Positions 6,301 to 11,888 of a stretch of DNA of 11,888 bases are shown piece by piece. The DNA is from Strigomonas culicis (lineage: Eukaryota > Euglenozoa > Kinetoplastea > Trypanosomatida > Trypanosomatidae): positions 1 to 11,888 of the forward strand of contig AUXH01000585.1 of NCBI GenBank assembly GCA_000482145.1. The letters run 5' to 3'. Position 1 is the first letter of the stretch, and each line of letters opens with the position of its first letter. Both the position numbers and the translations under genes were made by a program. The notes below the pieces were generated by a model. That model was given only the letters and a program-made list of their open reading frames with translations, did not search any database and was not told the DNA's origin.

Positions 6301-9300
6301 GTTTTCTGCGGTCCGATTTTTGTTTAACAGGATGACCTCCACACGAGGCAGAAACCAGTCCGCCAGAAACGTTTTCACGAGCATGTTTTTGGTGTCGTGA
6401 ACGGACATGGAAAACAAGTCATTCTCCTTGACATTCTCAACGCATAACACAACATTATTATTATTGTTGCTGTTCGTCGTCGTATTGTAACCGCGCGTCT
6501 GGTTCTTCATCGCCTCCGCCTTCTTCTTCTTATCGGCCTCAATCTGTTTTGCAGTCAGCACCGTTATTTTGATAGGCTCCTTGTACTTTTTGGTCGCTGC
6601 TAGCACATCCAGTGGAGGCGGGGCCGGCCCCCCTTCGTCGTCCAGCCTCCTCCCCGCCTCCATCATCGACTCGTTCGTATTCGTCGTCGTATTCATATTA
6701 TTGGACGCGCTTGTGGCGACGGTAGGCGTGGTCATCTCACTGGAGGACGTCACCGCGGACAGAGGGGCGACCAGCGGCGAAGCAGCATTGCTAAACGTGC
6801 GCGGGTTGGGATTCGGATGCCACAACATGCTGTTGTTCCCGCTACTGTGGTTTGCCGTTGCGATGTTGGTGACCAAACTATTGTTGTCGCTCTCGCCCGT
6901 GTTTGTGTTGGTGGCGAGCGCTAAGGGAAACACAAACGGATGGAACAGTGAGACATTGCTGTTACTTATGTTTTGTGGCGGTGTTCCATTCGCCGCCTCA
7001 CCCTCTCCCTTTTCTCCCTCTTTCTTGTTTGTGCTGATGGCGTTCTTCTGATTCTCGTTTCGTATAAACTCTGCTAACACAAAGGCACTCTTGATCGTAC
7101 CCGGATGTACACTGTTACTCACAGGGCTCGCATAAAGAAAAAACGGAAAAAAGTAAAACTGCCGGAACAGATGAAGTAGTTTTGCACAGATGAGCATGAC
7201 GCCAAACACCTTCGCGCCGCCGGTCTCACTCGCGTACTGTGCGAAAAGCAGTTCGGTGGGCACCTGCACCATGCGGTAGAGCCAGTACTGCCCCCGCCGC
7301 ACGGCGATCGTGCGCAGCGCCACCGACAGCCACGCCTCCACCGAAAAAAACAAGGAGGGGGAATCCACCGTGCCCGAGACGTCCACGTCGTACGGACTGG
7401 CGGCAGGCACGTCCTCCATCTCAGGCTGCGGGTACGTCAGCGTCCATGCAGGGGGGAGCAGCAGCGGCTGCTGAAGGCGCAAAAAGAGGTCCGTGAAGGT
7501 GGCCTCCGCCACCTCACTCGCCATCACCGGCGAGAGCACAAATGGCTCCGCCAGGAAAAAGGAGAGTATATTATCATTCGCGCCGCCATCGTCACCCACA
7601 CCACCGTCGGCATCGCCCTCCACCCCCACGGGTGCTGGTTCGCTGCACAGGTGCGCGTATTCGTGCAGGTACCAGTCCTGGATGGGTCGCAGCAGCTGCG
7701 TACACACCGTGGCATTGGTGCTCGTATTGCTGTTTCCACTGCCGGTCGTATTATTACTGTTACTGTGATCATTCGTACTGCTATGAATGTTGCTAATGCT
7801 AGCGCTGTGCGCTTCTGTGGTGGCCGGCGGCGGCGGCACCGCCGCGGCGAAGAGACCCATGAGGAGCGTTTTGGAAATTGTTGCCGCCTTTGTGGCGTAC
7901 TGCAGCCGTAAGTAGAGCACCTTCGAGAGGAGCTTTGCGACCTCCGCCAGCTCGCCTTCGGTCGGGAACTCAAAACTCTTCTGCCCCGGCCGCATCGGCT
8001 GACCGCGGCTGCCCAGGGAGGCGCGCATCCACTCCGTGTCCACGCTCGTCAGCGTCGCAGACGCCACCGTCGCGTTGCTCTCCGAGGCGGGCATCAGCAG
8101 TAGCTCCCCCTTCGCGCGCAGGCTCGCGAGCGGCGGCCAGAGGCCGTCGCCCGGCTGCCGCGCCTCTTCCTCAGCCAGCACTTCCTCCATGCCGAGGAGG
8201 GCGCCGATGGCGTAGGCCACCGCATCCTTCTGTACCCGCGCGCACAGGGCGCAGATGAGGTGCTCGGCGCGCCGCCACGCCGCGCCGGACGGTGCGGTGT
8301 GGTGCGGCAGCCGCCGCCGCCGCTCCGCGACGTGCAGCCCCCACGCCGCGAGGGACGCGAAGGGCACAATCGAGGAGGGCGGCGAGCACACCTGCAACAG
8401 ACGGTTGATGCGGCCCGCCTCATCCAGCCGCCTTTTTTTACGAGACGTGTTCAGATGCTGATTATGATCATTAGGATTAGTATTGTTGTTGGTGTTGTCG
8501 TCGTCGTCGTCCGCCACCACGCCGTGTGTGGCCTCCGCGGGGGGCGTGCCGCTGTCCGTCTCCAGCACTGCCACGAGCGCCTTGCGCATGGGTGAGAAAT
8601 CGCCGGAGGCGACGGCCACGACGCTGTCCACTTCCTGCATCGCGGCGGCCATCGCCGGGTCCTGAAAGCTGACGCGCCGGATCGTCTTGTTCTGCACCGG
8701 CAGCTGCGAGTCATCGCTTTTCAACTCATCTTTGTTTGTGTGATTACTATTCGTGGGCGTGGTGGCCAGAACTTCCTCTTCGCGCGTCCGCCGCCGCGCG
8801 GCGACAGCGGCGGGGTCGAAGACGCGCAGCAGCTGCCGTCGCTGGTGCACGTTCTGCTCCTGCTCCAGCTGCGCCCGGTGCACGTCTTGGCGGAAGAATA
8901 ATTGGTTCTCAAAGATGTACTGCAGCATCGCGAAGGCCGGACGAAAGCGGTTCTTCGTGATGTCCGTCTGTTTGTTCCACTCCGCGAGAAGTGTCAGCGG
9001 TAGGTAGTGCAGCCGACACACCAGGCTCCTCCGTTTGCGGGGGCGAGCCAGCGGCGGGGCCGGCGCCGGCGAGGCCACCGTGGTTTCAATAAAGAGCGAG
9101 GTCAGCACGTGGCACTGCCACGCGCCGATGGTGCCGATCAGATTGGCCTCCGTCTCCGCCGTGGCCAGACTCGCCAGGTCCGTAGCGCTAGCATACAGAC
9201 CAAGTGGGTCCTCCACGAGCGACAGAGAGGAGGAGTGGCGGCGGCGGTGGTGGCCGCTGCTTCCACTGCTGCGACGCCGCCGCTGTGCGGGCGCCGCTGG

Positions 9301-11766
9301 CGCACGCACCCCCACCGCGCTGTCAGCAGCCTCCCCTTCTGCTTCCTCGTCGTCCCCGGCGCGCAACGACGGACTGACCAGTTTGCGCTCGCGCGGCGGT
9401 GGCAGCGGTGCAGACGCCGTCTTTGCATCCGCATCACTGTCATTATGAACGTTGGTATCATTCGTAAAGGGAGTTGCATGATAGTGAACGTTCGCAGCGC
9501 CGCCGCCGCCGCGTTGGGCCTGCTGCCGCGCGGCCGCGGCAATACGCATGAGATCGCCGGCGCTGTGCTCCTTCACAAACGGGGTCAGTGGAGAAGACAG
9601 GGAACGCGGGGAGGAGATGGGGCCGGAGAAGGGGCTCCGCTCCTGCGCATCCGCCTTGTGCGTTGCCGACGGCGGCGTTGGCGGCGATGTCACAAACAGT
9701 GGCGTTGGGATGGACCACCGGTTTCTCCTCTGAGAGGACTCAATACTATTATTATTATTACTATCATTCGTAGTGTTGGACACCTTCACTTCCGCGTCCT
9801 CCGGCGTCATCGCCGGCGAGGGGGAGTCGTTGAGACTCGTGGTCCCGCTATCCATGTACTTTTCTTGACCCCCGTCCGCGTCGGCGCCGCCGTTCGCGTT
9901 GAAGTCCGTCGTGCGGATCGAATAGAAGAAGGCATACAGGCAGACGGGTGCCGCCGCCTGCGGGAATGCGTCAAGATGGAGATGGAGGCTCGTTTGATGA
10001 CTGCTGTTCTGCGTGGCCGTATCGGTAGTCGCCGTCGTAGAAGCCGCTGGTGGTGGCTGCTGCTGCTGGTGCTGCTGGGTGTTTCGCTTTTCTTCCTTCA
10101 GCTTCTTGGACGCCGCCGCGACGCAGGAGGCTGTCTCGAAGACCTCACTCTTCGTGCCCACCACATAGCAAAAGTGCGTGACGGAGACGATGGTCTGCCA
10201 GAAGAGGGCGTCGCCGGGGTGGCGCTCGGCCGCGACGACGGGGCCCGCGCGCGCCGCCTCCGCCGCCGCGTCGCCGCGCACCGCGATCTCCAGCACGAGC
10301 GCGTTGAACCCGATCGTCTGCGCCGTCAGCGGCGGCTGCGCCTGGGCGGGGGCGCCGTCCGTCGCGCGCAGCACCTCCGCGGCGGGGCGCAGCCGCGCCT
10401 GCAGGACGGCGCCGCGCTGCCGCGGCGGCGCCGCCTCGCGGTAGAGGCGGAGCGCGCCGATCACCAGCGGCGCGTACGGCGTTGCGTCGCGTCGAATGGT
10501 GGGCGCCGCTGCAACAGATGGAAACGAGAGCCGAAAGTGCGTCTGCAGCGACTTCCACACGAGTGCGCTCATCGTCTTGCGCTTGGTGCGGGCGAAGAGC
10601 GCGAGATAGGGCGCCGCCTCGGTGAGGTGCTGCCGCTGCTCTTGCAGCACGTCTGCCTGCAGCCGGCGCGCGCCGTTTTGGATGAAGTGCGCCACCTTGT
10701 GCACCAATTTCGCCCCGGGGCGCTGGTCCGTCTTGCTGCTGTTTGCGTCACCCCGTGTTCGCGTTTCGGGGAGGAAGTAGAAGAGAGACAGCGGCTCCAT
10801 AAAAACGACCACCTCGTGTGGCGCACCTTCACCCCGTTCTGCTTTCTGTTCTGGATGCGGTGAGTTGTTGTTGTTTTCCGGCTCCTGGAGTGGCGGTGAC
10901 GGCAGCCCGTCGCCATTCTCTCGCGCCTCTTCTTCGTCCACCAGCCCGAAGTTGACGATTTCAATACTTCTCATGCTTTTGACTCCACCTTGCTCCTCCT
11001 TATCCTCCCTCGGTGCATCTTCTTTTGCAATGTAGAAGGTGGGCAGAACGCTTTTGTGAATGAGCTCACTCACCAAGCCGTTGGTATTATTATTTTTACT
11101 ATTATTATCATTATTATTATTCATGCCTGCATCGGCGCCATCTGTGTCAGTCGAGGTGAAAAGAGGCACGTACATCCCCCGCTGCGTCGCATCCAAGGCC
11201 TCGTAAGACTGAATCTCTAGCTTTACATGCCGTAGCAACGGGTTGGCGCTTGGCTGGAGCAGCGCTGTCTGCACCCGGTCCCACTGTTCGGCGATCGCCT
11301 CCCAGTTCGACTGCATCGCCTCCATCTCTGCAGTGTGTACGACATCCACAAAGCTGTGCGGGTTGCCGCTCGCGGCAGAGGGGAGCGTGCCGGCTTCTGG
11401 CGCGGCACCACCTTCCTCCTCCACCGTGTACACTTGGGTCTGGTCGAAAAAAGACTCCGCCGATCGAAACGAGAACTTCAGGAGACAGGCGTACAGCTGC
11501 TGCTGCTCTTCCCGAACGCGTTCCATGACGTGTGACAGATGGTGTTGGATGCGATGCTGCACCATCAGCTCTTCCTTTTCTTTTTCCTTTTCTATATCAT
11601 CCTGAACACTACGGTGCGGGTGGTCACTGGCATCGACAGTGTTCCTGTCGGATGGGGGTTGTACCGCCTTGACTCGCTTTGCAAGAACAGGATACAACAG
11701 ATCTATCAAAGTACACTCGTCCGCGGGACTGGGTGGTTGCGAAGCAGACAAGGAAGAGCATATCAT
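3349..11766 (-). CDS. Giant Asn-rich coiled-coil protein, function unknown (2805 aa)
   Basis: A single open frame runs from ATG 11766-11764 to TAA 3351-3349. The frame extends 12 codons upstream to a GTG at 11802, but nuclear genes here start at ATG, and 11766 is the first ATG after the acceptor at 11831, so I use it. A charged helical stretch lies at about 54-97. Compact, hydrophobic-rich blocks with Trp and Leu lie at about 874-988, 1117-1313, 1396-1573 and 1773-1816. The block around 1518-1548 (LICAKLLHLFRQFYFFPFFL) is very hydrophobic but contains charged residues and is not a clean membrane span. Between blocks are Asn/Ser/Thr insertions, acidic runs (DDDDD near the Asn tract at 8455-8510), and Arg/Ser patches. 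A long Gln/Ala/Arg-rich coiled coil lies at about 2370-2505 and a second at about 2530-2620, followed by a basic, Pro/Ser-rich tail. No signal peptide, enzyme motif or recognised domain is seen. The architecture suggests a scaffold or cytoskeletal protein, but that is inference only. Confidence 0.85.
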   Translation of the reverse strand: MICSSLSASQPPSPADECTLIDLLYPVLAKRVKAVQPPSDRNTVDASDHPHRSVQDDIEKEKEKEELMVQHRIQHHLSHVMERVREEQQQLYACLLKFSFRSAESFFDQTQVYTVEEEGGAAPEAGTLPSAASGNPHSFVDVVHTAEMEAMQSNWEAIAEQWDRVQTALLQPSANPLLRHVKLEIQSYEALDATQRGMYVPLFTSTDTDGADAGMNNNNDNNSKNNNTNGLVSELIHKSVLPTFYIAKEDAPREDKEEQGGVKSMRSIEIVNFGLVDEEEARENGDGLPSPPLQEPENNNNSPHPEQKAERGEGAPHEVVVFMEPLSLFYFLPETRTRGDANSSKTDQRPGAKLVHKVAHFIQNGARRLQADVLQEQRQHLTEAAPYLALFARTKRKTMSALVWKSLQTHFRLSFPSVAAAPTIRRDATPYAPLVIGALRLYREAAPPRQRGAVLQARLRPAAEVLRATDGAPAQAQPPLTAQTIGFNALVLEIAVRGDAAAEAARAGPVVAAERHPGDALFWQTIVSVTHFCYVVGTKSEVFETASCVAAASKKLKEEKRNTQQHQQQQPPPAASTTATTDTATQNSSHQTSLHLHLDAFPQAAAPVCLYAFFYSIRTTDFNANGGADADGGQEKYMDSGTTSLNDSPSPAMTPEDAEVKVSNTTNDSNNNNSIESSQRRNRWSIPTPLFVTSPPTPPSATHKADAQERSPFSGPISSPRSLSSPLTPFVKEHSAGDLMRIAAAARQQAQRGGGGAANVHYHATPFTNDTNVHNDSDADAKTASAPLPPPRERKLVSPSLRAGDDEEAEGEAADSAVGVRAPAAPAQRRRRSSGSSGHHRRRHSSSLSLVEDPLGLYASATDLASLATAETEANLIGTIGAWQCHVLTSLFIETTVASPAPAPPLARPRKRRSLVCRLHYLPLTLLAEWNKQTDITKNRFRPAFAMLQYIFENQLFFRQDVHRAQLEQEQNVHQRRQLLRVFDPAAVAARRRTREEEVLATTPTNSNHTNKDELKSDDSQLPVQNKTIRRVSFQDPAMAAAMQEVDSVVAVASGDFSPMRKALVAVLETDSGTPPAEATHGVVADDDDDNTNNNTNPNDHNQHLNTSRKKRRLDEAGRINRLLQVCSPPSSIVPFASLAAWGLHVAERRRRLPHHTAPSGAAWRRAEHLICALCARVQKDAVAYAIGALLGMEEVLAEEEARQPGDGLWPPLASLRAKGELLLMPASESNATVASATLTSVDTEWMRASLGSRGQPMRPGQKSFEFPTEGELAEVAKLLSKVLYLRLQYATKAATISKTLLMGLFAAAVPPPPATTEAHSASISNIHSSTNDHSNSNNTTGSGNSNTSTNATVCTQLLRPIQDWYLHEYAHLCSEPAPVGVEGDADGGVGDDGGANDNILSFFLAEPFVLSPVMASEVAEATFTDLFLRLQQPLLLPPAWTLTYPQPEMEDVPAASPYDVDVSGTVDSPSLFFSVEAWLSVALRTIAVRRGQYWLYRMVQVPTELLFAQYASETGGAKVFGVMLICAKLLHLFRQFYFFPFFLYASPVSNSVHPGTIKSAFVLAEFIRNENQKNAISTNKKEGEKGEGEAANGTPPQNISNSNVSLFHPFVFPLALATNTNTGESDNNSLVTNIATANHSSGNNSMLWHPNPNPRTFSNAASPLVAPLSAVTSSSEMTTPTVATSASNNMNTTTNTNESMMEAGRRLDDEGGPAPPPLDVLAATKKYKEPIKITVLTAKQIEADKKKKAEAMKNQTRGYNTTTNSNNNNNVVLCVENVKENDLFSMSVHDTKNMLVKTFLADWFLPRVEVILLNKNRTAENDRSAATPDTNEKQQKDQEGEDDERRTAEDAMREKLSHDNIRLSNTLMQVKAYCTRQLLDLHDGKQRHTDGSTRDTEGAEAKRHLLHILSIIDPTSAPTAISSGSISVSGGAEVDADGDDRKRQEGGREQRSFHRGREADARVYRSADNNELSIGIRGDRCATPPSFCLVHTSNTNSNYMSPQLPSAYFAPLELQNNGCNGDYSNMSLVTGTSVGTAGAAMSPGHAHYHQLHLANVGKTFSLQSLGIHRTVSGHSFYTSFTNNNNNNNNNNNSNSSAMLNVQQPLQQSHRQSPVHNLYARSAANRSNSSGSVFTAPSRAAESDGEDWASLDHRQQQQPGASGDPFGDAVKTRTVPTPKSTATSPVVVPLQHDSTAVLVPEGNPTAHKSMKIHKRSSCEEAPLGVGEGLAIPTTDLKDAAAPAAAQSPPPPKDAEAAPVPTATAAKKDESAQSITRPSLKTLAALTPTCLAGQPSLLSGALCESPFMAPVTAMHKDGARKARPPPPPRATQTGAAGAGADLDAPNDLFGAHVVSSHGSSSSRSNCSARLHQSTVAAERQQTTQRNLAQRITRLQDDLAARDAARAAARIAQLEEDLRHAALTNRQWKELVDAQRQHLALQADGLQRQMTTDAAARVALALETADRREAQDGAAAEERLKSRMEGHYNALLQCEVRWLLALLAQLATALASSTHRAPPPARQSSPGGAAATAMQEWIHHERQKQQDRKQQRQQRQYVLRQEMEHGDYLGVAHECTHYKKLYLVAEEEKKSLEQHAKEYKQIIKKLLFVIEGQKEACQGLATGADAGGLPFSLLVEAKAVLHHHQQQQQQHHHPFAALHPTAVPTTTTGGRDPDRMPPRPHLSPSPTRPSEATAPPAPASATAAATRRRSSVSAGGSPLAVPKRSLSSSKMRAYEERDHLLRWAQLQQRTFGSHPHRAYASAEHPNPVDPYAPTQQVKHTTTTNKEVATVDCYRKQYALIKASTEKL
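3814..3849 (-). repeat. His3-Gln6-His3 coding repeat, (CAG)6 core
   Basis: Six CTG triplets on the plus strand (3823-3840) read as CAG, giving Gln 2643-2648 of the giant protein. They are flanked by three His codons on each side. It lies in the tail just after the second coiled coil and is likely length-variable. Confidence 0.9.
3910..4180 (-). other. Second C-terminal coiled-coil segment of the giant protein
   Basis: At about residues 2530-2620 there is a Gln/Arg/Lys-rich helix (RQKQQDRKQQRQQRQ), then a Tyr/Cys/His interruption. A heptad-like stretch containing EEEKKSLEQHAKEYKQIIKK follows. It fits a coiled coil used for self-association or partner binding; the heptads were judged by eye. 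Confidence 0.55.
4255..4660 (-). other. Long coiled-coil segment of the giant protein
   Basis: At about residues 2370-2505 the protein is almost free of Pro and Gly and rich in Ala, Arg, Gln, Leu and Glu. It contains repeats such as RITRLQDDLAARDAARAAAR and RIAQLEEDLRHAALTNRQWK with a/d-type Leu and Ile spacing. It ends in a Leu/Ala-rich helix (EVRWLLALLAQLATALA). Confidence 0.65.
5482..5523 (-). repeat. Polyasparagine tract (Asn11 plus Ser-Asn)
   Basis: Eleven consecutive Asn codons (AAC/AAT; plus-strand GTT/ATT at 5488-5520) code residues 2083-2093 of the giant protein, flanked by Thr, Ser and Asn. It is the longest homopolymer in the window. Confidence 0.9.
7713..7795 (-). repeat. Asn/Ser/Thr/Gly-rich insertion in the giant gene
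   Basis: A mixed tract of Asn, Ser, Thr, His and Gly codons (including TNDHSNSNNTTGSGNSNTST) separates two more ordered blocks of the giant protein. It is AT-richer than its flanks. Confidence 0.75.
8455..8510 (-). repeat. Asp5 run joined to an Asn/Thr tract
   Basis: GTC repeats on the plus strand give five Asp codons (GAC/GAT), followed on the coding strand by an Asn/Thr/Pro/His tract (NTNNNTNPNDHNQHLN). It forms an acidic, flexible linker in the giant protein. Confidence 0.75.
11080..11124 (-). repeat. Asn-rich tract near the N-terminus of the giant protein
   Basis: AAT codons (ATT on plus) give MNNNNDNNSKNNNTN at residues 215-229, broken by single Asp, Ser, Lys and Thr codons. Most of these breaks are one base away from AAT, consistent with decay of a purer repeat. 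Confidence 0.85.
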
Positions 11767-11830
11767 TTTTTTTTTTTCTACTGGGGTGTTTTTTTTCTTC
11801 ACCTTTTTCTTGTGTCGTATATTTTTTCTA

Positions 11831-11888
11831 CTGAAAAAAAAAAGGAAAGAGCAAGTGTGTGAAAGAGAGAGAGAGAGAGAGAGAGAGA
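11831..11888 (-). promoter_or_regulatory. Polypyrimidine tract and trans-splice acceptor of the giant gene
   Basis: On the coding strand a (CT)n run of about 12 units (from the window edge to 11865) is followed by a CT-rich stretch and ten T, ending in CAG, with AG at 11832-11831. The 64-nt leader to the ATG at 11766 has no earlier ATG; it does contain the in-frame GTG at 11802. The repeat continues out of the window. Confidence 0.85.

Noticed and set aside
9007..10863. 618-codon open frame on the plus strand, antisense to the giant gene
   Set aside because: Its product is an Arg-rich, compositionally biased reading opposite a GC-rich gene. No acceptor precedes it and no domain is visible, so it is a shadow frame.

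Overview
The window reads as part of a kinetoplastid (trypanosomatid) nuclear chromosome. All four protein genes lie on the minus strand, head to tail, with no introns and no promoter-like gaps. Each ATG follows, on the coding strand, a long polypyrimidine tract ending in AG, which is the pattern of trans-splicing from a polycistronic transcript. Coding DNA is GC-rich while the spacers are A-rich on the plus strand (T-rich in the RNA). The stops used are TAA and TAG, and no reassigned stops are apparent. The family of the only recognisable protein, a mitochondrial bL21 with a long acidic extension, fits this assignment. The genus cannot be settled from the sequence.

Layout in the direction of transcription (right to left). 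11831-11888: a (CT)n/poly-T tract and the AG acceptor for the first gene. 11766-3349: one uninterrupted gene of 2805 codons for a giant protein of unknown function, with many Asn-rich insertions, Ser/Arg patches and a C-terminal coiled coil. 3348-2909: spacer with a (TAA)6 repeat, a (GA)n run and the acceptor of the next gene. 2908-2291: bL21m. 2290-1889: spacer with a G/A-rich 3' UTR segment, a (TAA)n repeat and an acceptor. 1888-1184: an unrecognised single-pass membrane protein with signal peptide, whose predicted leader carries an overlapping upstream ORF. 1183-755: spacer with an AU-rich element, an imperfect hairpin and an acceptor. 754-1: the first 251 codons of a low-complexity protein that runs off the window.

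The genes do not form an obvious pathway. Unrelated neighbours are normal in trypanosomatid polycistronic units, where expression is set mainly by RNA processing and UTR elements. I found no mobile element, CRISPR array, tRNA or rRNA. The most notable items are the giant unrecognised coiled-coil protein, the overlapping uORF before the membrane protein, the AUUUA element after it, and the consistent orientation of AT-trinucleotide repeats relative to coding sense.
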